From: Bacillota bacterium
GTDB lineage: Bacteria; Bacillota; UBA4882; UBA10575
DNA length: 44,307 bases
Assembly: GCA_012735195.1 (NCBI GenBank)
Contig: JAAYIC010000026.1
Span: 1-44,307, forward strand
Direction: 5' to 3'
Shown: in pieces, positions 17,977 to 26,107 of the stretch
How the letters are laid out: every line of letters begins with the position of its first letter
How positions within the stretch are numbered: the stretch's first letter is position 1
The notes under the pieces: model-generated
Told to the model about the DNA's origin: nothing
What the model saw: the letters and a program-made list of their open reading frames with translations, nothing else
Databases searched by the model: none
Made by a program: the position numbers and the translations under genes

Positions 17977-18035
17977 CAGGAGGATTCTGTGGCCGCCTGT
18001 GGGTAGCGGAAAAGCGGTTATGCAGAATCCTCCTG
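17977..18035. repeat. 13-bp perfect inverted repeat spanning the end of the radical SAM gene
   Basis: CAGGAGGATTCTG (17977-17989) and CAGAATCCTCCTG (18023-18035) are perfect inverted arms 33 bases apart. The right arm encodes the last residues of the radical SAM protein (EQEDSA). It can form a hairpin at the 3' end of that transcript, but no T-tract follows on the minus strand. Confidence 0.6.
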
Positions 18036-19436
18036 CTCTTTTATCCTGCGTGCCACCTCAAGGCCAAGCGCACACTCGATCCGTTTCCTCTGCATGATAC
18101 AGGTGATTTCATTCGGTGTCGCCAGGTCGTTATTGGTGAAGTAGGAATCGGCGTGACACCCCCCGGAGCAGAAAAACTTAGCCCAACAGTTTTTACAGGC
18201 CGTTTTCGTTAAAACATTGATGTTTTTAAAAGTCTCAACAAGGCGCGGGTCGTGAATGCCTTCCCAGATGTTTCCGGCTTTAAACTGTGGAAGACCGACG
18301 AATTGATGGCAGGGGTACAAATCCCCTTCCGGGGAGACGGCAAAATATTCAAAACCGGCGCCGCAGGCGGTTATCCGTTTGTAAATGCAGGGTCCTTCGT
18401 AAAGATTCAACTGAAAATGGTAAAAACTAAAATCGGGTTTGGCCGGATCCGGGGCGGCGATGACGCGCGCCAGGTTATCGTATTCGTTAAGGACCGCCGG
18501 CAAGTGCTCTTTGCCGATATGGTACCCGGCGCCGCTACCGGTGACCGGTTCAAGGGAGATCCGTTTAAACCCCAGGCCGGCCAAGTGGAGAACATCCTCG
18601 GTAAAATCCAGGGTTTCTGTGGTAAAGGTGCCACGGATAAAGTAATCCCGGCGCTGGGGCGGGTTTTTCTCCCGTTCCCGCACCAGTTTAACGGCGGGTG
18701 GCAGGATCCGGTCGTAGCTGCCTTTTTTTGCCACGTCATACCGGAAGCGGTCGTGTACTTTTTTTCTGCCGTCAATACTGATGACAACGTTATGCATCTC
18801 GTTGTTGAGAAAGGTGATTTTCTCCTCGTCCAGCAGGGTGCCGTTGGTGGTCAGGGTAAAATAGAGGTTCCGGTTGTGGATTTTGGCCAGCCTTTTCCCA
18901 TAAGCCACTGTTTCTTTGACCACTTCAAAATTGAGCAGCGGTTCGCCGCCGAAAAAGTCGATCTCAACATTTTCCCGCCCCGCGTTTTCCATTAGAAAAT
19001 CCACTGCTTTAAAGGCTACCTCGGGGCTCATGAGACAGGGGACGGTTCCATGTATACCCGTACCTGCATAATCCCCCTGGTGGGCAAAGCAATAATCGCA
19101 CCGCAGGTTACAACTATGGCTCACATGAAGGCAAAGGGCTTTCAAGCCGGAGCGAGGATGTAGCTTTTCAGCGGTCTTGTCATCGATAAAGTCGGGTGAA
19201 TAGAGCATCTTTTGGTCGATGAGGGTTTGCAGTTCAGCATAGGCCTGAGTGAGAGTGGCCTCGGATATGCCCTGTGGGTAGAGATTTGCCAGTTGCGCCC
19301 TGGCTTCCTCCAGCGTGGGTGGACGGTCCGGGAAATTTGCGAGCATTTTGGCGGTTATCTCATCGAAAAGAAATATGTTGCCGGTATTGACATCCAAAGC
19401 GATCTGTAGGCCGTTTTGGGAAAACAGATGTATCAT
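18018..19436 (-). CDS. SCIFF-type radical SAM/SPASM thioether maturase
   Basis: Radical SAM enzyme of 472 residues, closely resembling the maturases (CteB-type) that install a Cys-Thr thioether in the small SCIFF (six cysteines in forty-five) peptide. N-terminal PqqD/RRE-like region: IHLFSQNGLQIALDVNTGN, ~1-90. Radical SAM cluster: CNLRCDYC with Cys109, Cys113 and Cys116. FFGGEPLLNF follows. The C-terminal SPASM domain has conserved cysteines (GPCIYKRITACGAG, LYPCHQFVG, CKNCWAKFFCSGGCH, ITC) for auxiliary clusters. The start ATG 19436 has GAAGAAGGG; the longer frame begins upstream of the transcription start. No SCIFF-like Cys-rich peptide is seen beside it. Confidence 0.88.
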   Translation of the reverse strand: MIHLFSQNGLQIALDVNTGNIFLFDEITAKMLANFPDRPPTLEEARAQLANLYPQGISEATLTQAYAELQTLIDQKMLYSPDFIDDKTAEKLHPRSGLKALCLHVSHSCNLRCDYCFAHQGDYAGTGIHGTVPCLMSPEVAFKAVDFLMENAGRENVEIDFFGGEPLLNFEVVKETVAYGKRLAKIHNRNLYFTLTTNGTLLDEEKITFLNNEMHNVVISIDGRKKVHDRFRYDVAKKGSYDRILPPAVKLVREREKNPPQRRDYFIRGTFTTETLDFTEDVLHLAGLGFKRISLEPVTGSGAGYHIGKEHLPAVLNEYDNLARVIAAPDPAKPDFSFYHFQLNLYEGPCIYKRITACGAGFEYFAVSPEGDLYPCHQFVGLPQFKAGNIWEGIHDPRLVETFKNINVLTKTACKNCWAKFFCSGGCHADSYFTNNDLATPNEITCIMQRKRIECALGLEVARRIKEQEDSA

Positions 19437-19500
19437 TTGCCACCCTTCTTCAATTATTAGCATTTTAATAAAAATTTGATGAGAACAGACTCCAGATTGA

Positions 19501-19530
19501 ATTATAAGCAAGTAAAGCATGGTCTGTCAA
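19501..19530 (-). promoter_or_regulatory. Sigma-A-type promoter of the SCIFF-maturase gene
   Basis: Minus strand TTGACA (19530-19525), 18-base spacer, TATAAT (19506-19501). Exact consensus in both boxes; transcription should start near 19494. Confidence 0.85.
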
Positions 19531-19631
19531 TGACTAAAAGCGGTGGACGGCGGAGAGGTCAGGCATAACCCGGGCGGGGCAGGTGTTGACGGGAATCCGG
19601 TGGACAACGGGGAACGGATAAAGCCGGCTGG

Positions 19632-20021
19632 TTATTCCAAGCCGATCAGGCGTTTTATCAGATGCAATAGACAGGCCCGGTCTTCTTTGCTGAGTTTTTT
19701 AAGGAGGCAGTAGAGTTGTTTTAGGGTTTTATCATGCGGATCGTGGGCAACAACCAGTGGCAGTGGAAGTTTTTGCTCTAAATAAAAACATGGCTCTTCG
19801 CAAACCTGCCGGTAGGGACTGGGGTTGTCGGTTAAATCAAGAAGATAATCGGATGAAACATTGAATATTTTAGCCAGCCGCCTTAGCATTTGCGGGTCCG
19901 GATGACGTTCTCCTTTTTCGTAGTTGGATATCGCCTGGCGGCTAACACCAAGCAACCCGGCGAGATCTTCCTGACGCATCTTTTTTTCCCGGCGCAAAGC
20001 GGCGATTTTTTCTCCTAGCAC
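19632..20021 (-). CDS. XRE-family transcriptional regulator
   Basis: A 129-residue DNA-binding protein. Residues ~3-58 are a Cro/C1-type helix-turn-helix (LRREKKMRQEDLAGLLGVSR, then ISNYEKGERHPDPQMLRRLAKIF), ending with the common SSDYLLDLTD. The C-terminal ~65 residues are a helical tail with two cysteines in CEEPC and no recognised domain. I chose GTG 20021 because TTGGAGG lies 8 bases upstream; the in-frame TTG at 20036 is part of that SD. It is transcribed divergently from a promoter at 20098-20126, and similar boxes lie in both promoters, so it may regulate both directions. Confidence 0.88.
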   Translation of the reverse strand: MLGEKIAALRREKKMRQEDLAGLLGVSRQAISNYEKGERHPDPQMLRRLAKIFNVSSDYLLDLTDNPSPYRQVCEEPCFYLEQKLPLPLVVAHDPHDKTLKQLYCLLKKLSKEDRACLLHLIKRLIGLE

Positions 20022-20041
20022 TGCGACAACCTCCAAATATG

Positions 20042-20070
20042 ATTATAGGCGACAAAATGTAGCAAAGCAA
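20042..20070 (-). promoter_or_regulatory. Promoter of the XRE regulator, with an operator-like box
   Basis: Minus strand TTGCTT (20070-20065), 17-base spacer, TATAAT (20047-20042). The spacer holds GCTACATTTTGTC (20063-20051), which matches the box in the divergent promoter at 10 of 13 positions. Confidence 0.7.
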
Positions 20071-20097
20071 TAAATGCCACGGAACGTAGATCTGGGC

Positions 20098-20126
20098 TTG
20101 ACATGATGCAAAATGTTGTCTATAAT
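20098..20126 (+). promoter_or_regulatory. Divergent consensus promoter with an operator-like box
   Basis: TTGACA (20098-20103), 17-base spacer, TATAAT (20121-20126), exact consensus. GCAAAATGTTGTC (20108-20120) fills the spacer next to the -10, in the same relative position as the box in the XRE promoter. Confidence 0.85.
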
Positions 20127-20337
20127 ATACTGGAAATTTTCATTTTTGGGAACTATTGGTCTGAAGGTCAAAAAAATTACTGCCGTAGGCTGGAAAAACC
20201 CGGTAAGAAGCAGGTGTTATAGGACGCACTAGGCGGCGAAAAGGGGTTTTTTTGTTCTTGCGCTTTTATATTTACAAACATGAAAAACCCCAAAAAAGAG
20301 GTTTGGAGGTGATAGAAAGGCATACAAAACCGGGTAA
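20127..20337 (+). ncRNA. Structured leader or small RNA with alternative pairing arms
   Basis: No good coding region is seen here. Arm A, AAAAACCC (20194-20201), and arm C, AAAAACCCC (20283-20291), are nearly identical. Arm B between them, GGGGTTTTTTT (20243-20253), can pair with either. Mutually exclusive pairing plus the T-tract in B is the logic of an attenuator, though no ligand-type riboswitch was recognised. GGAGGTGAT at 20305-20313 is a strong SD-like site without a convincing start codon at normal spacing. Confidence 0.35.
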
Positions 20338-20463
20338 TTGTTGATTGTCTATACCATTGACAGGAATATTTGCATAGATGTTGAAATCCTGTTTTTCCTT
20401 TGGTTTTTATCTTTTCTTTTGTGTAATGGTGTTAAAAGATATTTTATAAAAAATACAAAATAA
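20338..20463 (+). CDS. Possible 41-residue membrane peptide
   Basis: An ORF from TTG 20338 to TAA 20461-20463, too short for ordinary gene calls. It reads LLIVYTIDRN at the start, then a hydrophobic stretch (ILFFLWFLSFLLC) and a basic end (VKRYFIKNTK), like a single-pass peptide. Its stop overlaps the next start as TAATG. The SD is weak (nearest strong SD is 25 bases upstream), so translation is uncertain; the overlap is the best support. Confidence 0.35.
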   Translation: MLIVYTIDRNICIDVEILFFLWFLSFLLCNGVKRYFIKNTK

Positions 20464-20720
20464 TGAGGTTGATCAAAACGGATAATTTAGAGTCTTTCTA
20501 CCGTGTTCTTGAGGCGATGATTGCGTGCCGCATCGACATCCTAGCCTATTTGTATAGTCATGGCTATGTAAGACTGGTGGAAGCCGGAAAGGGTATACGG
20601 GTCTATCATTTCTTCTCCGTTACAGGGGAAAAGGTCAGAATCGTCCTGGGTGAAGATGGTTTCCTTTCTGTTGTCCCGTTGGAACTGCCGGAGAAAAAAG
20701 GAGTAAACCAAAAAAAATAA
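20463..20720 (+). CDS. Small hypothetical protein (85 aa), translationally coupled
   Basis: No family recognised. The 85 residues read as a compact helix-strand protein (LESFYRVLEAMIACRIDILA, then YLYSHGYVRLVEAGKGIRVY, then KVRIVLGEDGFLSVVPLEL) ending in a lysine-rich tail. It has no membrane helix. ATG 20463 has no SD of its own and overlaps the stop of the preceding ORF by one base, which suggests re-initiation. It is probably the target of the divergent promoter at 20098. Its end converges on the nrdJ terminator. Confidence 0.55.
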   Translation: MRLIKTDNLESFYRVLEAMIACRIDILAYLYSHGYVRLVEAGKGIRVYHFFSVTGEKVRIVLGEDGFLSVVPLELPEKKGVNQKK

Positions 20721-20739
20721 CCTGTGGTATGAACAGGTT
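20709..20739 (-). terminator. Intrinsic terminator of nrdJ
   Basis: On the minus strand AACCTGT (20739-20733) pairs with ACAGGTT (20725-20719) and is followed by A and a run of T (from plus-strand aaaaaaa at 20710-20717). It overlaps the end of the opposing small gene. Confidence 0.75.
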
Positions 20740-20834
20740 ATGAAGGGGATTTTCCGGGGAAGAATCTCCGGGTAGCGGATCCATCCTCTGGGGCGCAGGC
20801 GCCCGGTCTATGGTAGTTATCTCGGCGTTCTCTA

Positions 20835-23138
20835 TTAACACTCGGTATAACCGCAGGCCAGACAGTTGGCGCACCCTTCCGTCATGGCAAAGGCATATAT
20901 GCCACAGGAAGGGCAGAGGTTGAAAGAGGTTTTTCCTTGGTTTTCCCGGGGAAATTCTTTCTTGCCGGGGGAGCTCTCCGGGCCGGGCGGCGGAAAGGAG
21001 AGGTTCTCCTGTACCGGAGCGGTCCGGGTGGTACGGGAATCGAGATTTTGCAGATATTCCATGATAAACCGGCCGATGGCATCCGGGACCGAGCGCACGC
21101 GGTGTGGTCCGAAACCTACAGAGCGGCTGCCGCCGATTCCCAGTAATTGATCGGCAACACCGGCCGGGTCGATTCCGCAGCGGAAACAGAGGGAGACCAG
21201 ACGCGCGATTCCTTCGGTGAAGGCCATGATATCACTGCCGGCCTTACCGATCTGGGCGAAAAGTTCAAACGGCTGGCCATTATGGAGATTAAGGGTAAGA
21301 TATAACGTCCCTTCCGGTGTTCGCTTGCTGTCCGTAATCCCCCGCAACCGGTCGGGCCGGGGAAGCGGGCGAAGTTTACCCCATTTTGCCCCGGATGTGG
21401 CCGGGGCTGGTTTCAGTTCCGGCTTGGCGATCCCTTTGCGCATGGGCTGGTTTTCCAGAGAACCGTCCCGGTAGACGGTTACCCCTTTACATTTTAGCTG
21501 GTAAGCAAGGTGGTAGGCGGCACTCACCTCATCCTTGCCGGCTGTCCGGGGGAAGTTGACGGTTTTCGAGACCGCATTGTCCGTAAATTCTTGGAATGCA
21601 GCCTGCATCCGGATATGCCATTCCGGACTGATCTGGTGCGCGGTGACAAAGATCTTTTTAACCTCCGGCGGGACCGCGGCGATTCCCTCCAGGGAACCCT
21701 TTTCCGCCAGTTCCTCAATGAGCGCGGGACTGTAAAAACCTTTTTCCTCGGCGATCCAGCGGAATAACGGGTTGACCTCCAGCAAACGGTCGTTGTCCAG
21801 AATCTGGCGGGTGAAAGCCAGGCTGAAAAGGGGCTCAACACCGCCGCTGGTCCCGGCGATAATACTGAGGCTGCCGGTCGGGGCGATGGTGGTGGTGGTG
21901 GCATTCCGTAATCTGGGGAGCCCGGGGCGGTCGTAAATACTCCCGGCGAAATTGGGGAAGGCGCCCCGTTCCTCCGCCAGGTGCGCCGAGGCCGCCTTGG
22001 ACTCCCGGTCAATAAAACTCATCACCTTTCTTGCCAGGTTAAGCGCTTCTTCGGAGTTGTAGGGGATTCCTTTTTTGATCAACATCTCCGCCCAACCCAT
22101 GACTCCAAGGCCGATCTTCCGGTTGCCTTTGACGTTCTTTTCGATCTGAGGAACGGGGTACCTGGAGGCGTCGATAGCATTGTCCAGAAATCGAACACCC
22201 AGATGAACCAGGCGTTTTAACTCATCCCAGTCAATCTCGAGAGCGCCGTTTTCTTCGCGGAACATTAATGAAAGATTGATAGACCCAAGAATACAGGCTT
22301 CATAAGGGAGTAAAGGCTGTTCTCCGCAGGGGTTTGTGCTCTCGATCGGTCCCAGGGCCGGGGTGGGGTTGGCTTCATTGATCCGGTCGATGAAAATTAC
22401 GCCCGGCTCTCCGGAAGCCCAGGCACAATCGACAATTCCGGCAAAAAGCTCCCTGGCGTTAACCTGCCCGGCAGGCGCTTTGGTCCGGGGGTTAATCAAC
22501 GGGAAATTCTCACCTTTGGCCACTTTCTCCATGAAAGCGTCGGTAACAGCCACCGACAGGTTGAAGTTTTTGTATTCACCTGTCCCGCATTTGGCACGGA
22601 TAAAATCCATAATATCCGGGTGGTCGACCCGGAGGATGCCCATATTCGCCCCTCTTCTGGTACCGCCTTGCTTTACCGCTTCGGTGCTGGCATTATAGAC
22701 GCGCAGGAAGGAAAGGGGCCCGCTGGCAACGCCCCCGGTCGAACCCACCTGGTCATTTTTTGGCCGGATACGCGAGAAAGAAAATCCTGTTCCGCCCCCG
22801 CTTTTATGGATGAGGGCGGCAATTTTCAGGGTTTCATAGATGGACTCCAGGGAATCCTCAACGGGCAGGACAAAACAGGCTGCCAGTTGTTGAAGTTCAC
22901 GCCCGGCATTCATCAGGGTGGGCGAGTTCGGCAAGAATTTTCTTTCATCCATCGCCCGGAAAAACCGTTCCGCCCATTTTTCTTTTTCTGCGGAAGATTT
23001 TCCGTAGTCCTCTTCAACGGCGGCGATATTCTCCGCCACCCTCCTTAGCATCTCTTCAGGGGTCTCCACCGGTTTCCCATTTTCTTTCCTCAGGTACCTG
23101 CGTTCCAAGACGGTCCTGGCGTTTGCTGTCAGATCCAA
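20835..23138 (-). CDS. nrdJ: Adenosylcobalamin-dependent (class II) ribonucleotide reductase
   Basis: Reduces ribonucleotides to deoxyribonucleotides with a B12 radical, so no oxygen is needed. 767 residues. RKFLPNSPTLMNAGRELQQL, ACFVLPVEDS (catalytic-site Cys region), HKSGGGTGFSFSRIRPKND and ESTNPCGEQPLLPYEAC are class II signatures. The C-terminus has a Cys-rich tail (CPSCGIYAFAMTEGCANCLA and a final CGYTEC) used as a redox/zinc end. The start is TTG 23138 after CCGGGGGTG; the longer frame from 23189 overlaps the promoter. No cobalamin riboswitch is seen upstream. Confidence 0.95.
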   Translation of the reverse strand: MDLTANARTVLERRYLRKENGKPVETPEEMLRRVAENIAAVEEDYGKSSAEKEKWAERFFRAMDERKFLPNSPTLMNAGRELQQLAACFVLPVEDSLESIYETLKIAALIHKSGGGTGFSFSRIRPKNDQVGSTGGVASGPLSFLRVYNASTEAVKQGGTRRGANMGILRVDHPDIMDFIRAKCGTGEYKNFNLSVAVTDAFMEKVAKGENFPLINPRTKAPAGQVNARELFAGIVDCAWASGEPGVIFIDRINEANPTPALGPIESTNPCGEQPLLPYEACILGSINLSLMFREENGALEIDWDELKRLVHLGVRFLDNAIDASRYPVPQIEKNVKGNRKIGLGVMGWAEMLIKKGIPYNSEEALNLARKVMSFIDRESKAASAHLAEERGAFPNFAGSIYDRPGLPRLRNATTTTIAPTGSLSIIAGTSGGVEPLFSLAFTRQILDNDRLLEVNPLFRWIAEEKGFYSPALIEELAEKGSLEGIAAVPPEVKKIFVTAHQISPEWHIRMQAAFQEFTDNAVSKTVNFPRTAGKDEVSAAYHLAYQLKCKGVTVYRDGSLENQPMRKGIAKPELKPAPATSGAKWGKLRPLPRPDRLRGITDSKRTPEGTLYLTLNLHNGQPFELFAQIGKAGSDIMAFTEGIARLVSLCFRCGIDPAGVADQLLGIGGSRSVGFGPHRVRSVPDAIGRFIMEYLQNLDSRTTRTAPVQENLSFPPPGPESSPGKKEFPRENQGKTSFNLCPSCGIYAFAMTEGCANCLACGYTEC

Positions 23139-23175
23139 AAAAAACACCCCCGGCACAATATATAGGCTAGACCAA

Positions 23176-23204
23176 ATTTTACTATACAATATTTAGGGTG
23201 TCCA
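23176..23204 (-). promoter_or_regulatory. Promoter of nrdJ
   Basis: Minus strand TGGACA (23204-23199), 17-base spacer, TAAAAT (23181-23176). It predicts a leader of about 30 bases before TTG 23138. Confidence 0.6.
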
Positions 23205-23294
23205 GGGTGGTGAAGGGAAAAGACCGGACTTCCGGGAAGATTAGGAAAGGTTTTTCTCTGGCATTTACAAATTAATAAGGAATTTCATTTTCAT

Positions 23295-23323
23295 TTGTCA
23301 AAAGAGCATGCTAGTATTAAAAT
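23295..23323 (+). promoter_or_regulatory. Promoter of uvrC
   Basis: TTGTCA (23295-23300), 17-base spacer, TAAAAT (23318-23323). It lies inside the apparent N-terminal extension of the ORF and supports the start at 23364. Confidence 0.65.
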
Positions 23324-23363
23324 GAAGAGAGAAAACTATGATTTAACGGGGGGAGGGAAGCTG

Positions 23364-25241
23364 ATGGCCCTGAAGGAGGATCTTGAAGCCATTCCGGCCA
23401 AACCCGGTGTTTATCTGATGCTCGACCGGGATGAAAAAGTACTTTACGTAGGGAAGGCGGCTTCCCTTCGTCCGCGGGTGCGTTCTTATTTCCAACCGTC
23501 GGCCGCGCTTTCGCCCCGGCTCTCCCGCATGGTGGAGCAGATCGGGCGGGTGGATTTTATCACCACCAGTTCCGAAGTGGAAGCCCTGGCCCTGGAATGC
23601 AACTTAATCAAGGAACACCGGCCCAAGTATAATGTAAAACTGCGGGATGACAAGCAATACCCCTGGTTGAAAGTGACGGTCGGGGAAGACTTTCCCCGGG
23701 TCTATATTGTCCGCCGTCCACAAAAAGACGGCTCGCGTTATTTCGGCCCCTATACCGATGCCGGAGCCTTACGGGAGATCCTCCGGCTGCTTCGCAAGGT
23801 GTTTCCCATCCGGACCTGCAAGAGAAAACTTACCCTGGGGGAGAAACCGCAACGCCCCTGCCTTAATTATCATATCGGCCGGTGTCCCGGCCCGTGCACG
23901 GGCAAGATCACCCCGGAGGCTTACCGGAATACGGTTGAGGATGTAATCGGTTTTTTGGAGGGGAAAACAGAAAAACTCGCGGCTGCTCTCAAGGACGGAA
24001 TGGAGAAGGCAGCGGAAGATCAGGAATACGAGAAGGCCGCCGCCTACCGGGACAAGCTTTGGGCCCTCGAAAGGGTCCTGGAAAAACAGACGGTGGTTTC
24101 CGTAACCGGGGAACGGGATGTTTTCGGTTGGGCCCGGCAAGAAGAGAACCTCCTGATTCAGGTCCTCCAGATCCGCGGGGGACGGCTGATCAACAAGGTG
24201 GATTTCTACTTTGCACTGGAAGACCCGGAAGAAGATGAGGAAATACTGAGGAGTTTCCTCCTCCAGTACTATGACGAACAGGACCGGATCCCCCGGGAGC
24301 TCCTTCTGCCTTTCCTCCCCGGCGACCGGGAAACCCTCACCACCTGGCTCCGGGAAAAAAGCGGACGCGCGGTCACTCTGCTTTGCCCAAAAAGAGGGGC
24401 GAAACGGCAGCTCCTGCATATGGCCGAAGAGAATGCCGCCGTCCGCCTGGCTGAAGAGATCAGGCGGAGACGGCAGGAAGAAGAGGGGTATGCAGAAGTC
24501 CAAGGGCGTTTACAGGAACTTTTTGGCCTTTCCCGGCCGCCCCGGAGGATAGAGGGCTTTGATGTCTCAAACTTCCATGGGGACCAGGCCGTGGCCGCAA
24601 TGGTTGTCTTTGAAGAGGGGAAGCCGCGTAAGGATGCCTACCGCCGGTTCCGGATCCACGGGGTGGAGGGCATTAATGACCTGGCAATGCTGGAGGAGGC
24701 GGTACGCCGGCGGTTTGCCCGGGGGTTGAAGGAACGGGAAGAATCCGGTGAGCAGCACATGGCCGCGCCCGAAGGTACCGCGGAGGAAAAGAAAGAAAAG
24801 ACCTCCGGATTTGCCGAATTTCCCGATCTCTTACTGATTGACGGCGGGAAAAACCAGGTTCAGGCGGTCCTTCGTGCCTTGGCCGCGCTGGGTCTTGAAG
24901 ACCAACCCCTGGTGGGGCTGGCTGAAGAGAACGAAGAACTCTTTCTGCCCGGCTGCGGGGAACCGATCCGCCTGCCTGCGGAGGAACGGGCTCTCCGCCT
25001 GTTGACATATGTCAGAGATGAGGCCCACCGCTTTGCCGTCACCTACCACCGCACCTTGCGCCAGAAAAAACTGACCGGTTCCGCCCTGGACCGGATTAAG
25101 GGGATCGGCCCCCGCCGGAAAAAAGCCCTCTTGACCCGTTTCGGTTCGGTCAGGAAGATCAAAGAAGCCGGGTTGGAAGAGTTGATGACTGTGGAAGGGA
25201 TCACAGAAGATTTAGCCCGGGCGATCCTTGAAGAGCTATAG
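23364..25241 (+). CDS. uvrC: Excinuclease ABC subunit C
   Basis: Makes both incisions in nucleotide excision repair together with UvrB. 625 aa from ATG 23364, behind GGGGGGAGGG. GIY-YIG domain at the N-terminus (PGVYLMLDRDEKVLYVGKAA, residues ~14-95). A conserved cysteine cluster follows (IRTCKRKL ... CLNYHIGRCPGPC), then the UVR motif for UvrB binding (EKAAEDQEYEKAAAYRDKL). The RNase H-like second nuclease domain has DVSNFHGD and LLIDGGKNQ, and two HhH motifs are at the end (IKGIGPRRKKALL, TVEGITEDLA). Standard length. A HAD gene follows 65 bases later, probably co-transcribed. Confidence 0.96.
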   Translation: MALKEDLEAIPAKPGVYLMLDRDEKVLYVGKAASLRPRVRSYFQPSAALSPRLSRMVEQIGRVDFITTSSEVEALALECNLIKEHRPKYNVKLRDDKQYPWLKVTVGEDFPRVYIVRRPQKDGSRYFGPYTDAGALREILRLLRKVFPIRTCKRKLTLGEKPQRPCLNYHIGRCPGPCTGKITPEAYRNTVEDVIGFLEGKTEKLAAALKDGMEKAAEDQEYEKAAAYRDKLWALERVLEKQTVVSVTGERDVFGWARQEENLLIQVLQIRGGRLINKVDFYFALEDPEEDEEILRSFLLQYYDEQDRIPRELLLPFLPGDRETLTTWLREKSGRAVTLLCPKRGAKRQLLHMAEENAAVRLAEEIRRRRQEEEGYAEVQGRLQELFGLSRPPRRIEGFDVSNFHGDQAVAAMVVFEEGKPRKDAYRRFRIHGVEGINDLAMLEEAVRRRFARGLKEREESGEQHMAAPEGTAEEKKEKTSGFAEFPDLLLIDGGKNQVQAVLRALAALGLEDQPLVGLAEENEELFLPGCGEPIRLPAEERALRLLTYVRDEAHRFAVTYHRTLRQKKLTGSALDRIKGIGPRRKKALLTRFGSVRKIKEAGLEELMTVEGITEDLARAILEEL

Positions 25242-25306
25242 CTGGAAGATGCTGCAAGATCTCGGGGTCACTTAAAAAAGAAAAGAAAAAAGAAAGGTAG
25301 AGGATA

Positions 25307-26107
25307 ATGATTCGCCTTGTTGCTCTAGACCTGGACGACACTTTATTACGGCCGGATTTGACCATCTCACCCGCCTGTCGCCAAGCGTTACGGGAAGCAG
25401 CCGCCCGCGGCGTGAAGATCACCATTGCTTCCGGGCGGATGTACCGTGCCACCCTGCCTTTTGCGGAGATCTTGGAGATTTCCGGTATACCCCTGATCAC
25501 ATATAATGGCGCTTTCATCCGGTTCTCCGGATACGGGGAGACCCTCTTCCACCAGGGGCTGCCTACGGCGGCAGCCGGCAGGCTCATCGTGGCACTACGC
25601 AGGATCGGCCTGCATATTAATGCGTTTGTCAACGATGAATTGTATATGGAAGAATTAAGCGAGGAAGGAAAGAGATATATCGAGCGGAATAAGGTGCCGG
25701 TCAAATTGACCCCCGACCTCACCACCGTTCTCACTTCCGGGCCCACCAAAATTATGGCGGCCGGCGACCCGGAGGCGGTTGTTGAGGCGGAAAAAGAACT
25801 GAACGCTGAATTCAAAGGCGAGATAGTTTTTGTCCGTTCCCGGCCGCGGTTTTTGGAATGCCTGGCGCCGGGGGTCAACAAAGGACTGGCCCTGGAAAAG
25901 GTAGCCGGTTTTTACGGTCTGGACGCCCGGGAGGTGATGGCGGTCGGCGACGCCCCCAATGACCGGGAGATGCTGGCCTGGGCCGGGGTTGGGGTGGCTA
26001 TGGACGGCGCCCCGCCGGAAGTCCGGGCGGTAGCCGACTGGACCGCCCCATCCAACAGGGAGGACGGGGTGGCGGCGGCTTTACACAAATTTGTACTGGG
26101 GAAATAG
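25307..26107 (+). CDS. Cof-type HAD-IIB phosphatase
   Basis: A 266-residue hydrolase from ATG 25307 (SD GGTAGAGGA). Motif I is LVALDLDDTLL with Asp8 and Asp10, motif II is TIASGR, the C2-type cap follows, and motif IV is VGDAPNDREML. LECLAPGVNKGLALEKVA is the typical conserved lysine region of the Cof/YidA group. These enzymes dephosphorylate small sugar phosphates or phosphorylated cofactors; substrate cannot be assigned. It follows uvrC in the same orientation. Confidence 0.9.
   Translation: MIRLVALDLDDTLLRPDLTISPACRQALREAAARGVKITIASGRMYRATLPFAEILEISGIPLITYNGAFIRFSGYGETLFHQGLPTAAAGRLIVALRRIGLHINAFVNDELYMEELSEEGKRYIERNKVPVKLTPDLTTVLTSGPTKIMAAGDPEAVVEAEKELNAEFKGEIVFVRSRPRFLECLAPGVNKGLALEKVAGFYGLDAREVMAVGDAPNDREMLAWAGVGVAMDGAPPEVRAVADWTAPSNREDGVAAALHKFVLGK

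Noticed and set aside
18252-18995. 247-aa plus-strand frame opposite the radical SAM gene
   Set aside because: Antisense shadow of a protein with full conserved motifs; no SD and no recognisable family.
23139-23294. Cobalamin riboswitch upstream of the B12-dependent reductase
   Set aside because: Leader from the predicted start to TTG 23138 is only about 30 bases, and no B12-box-like sequence is seen.
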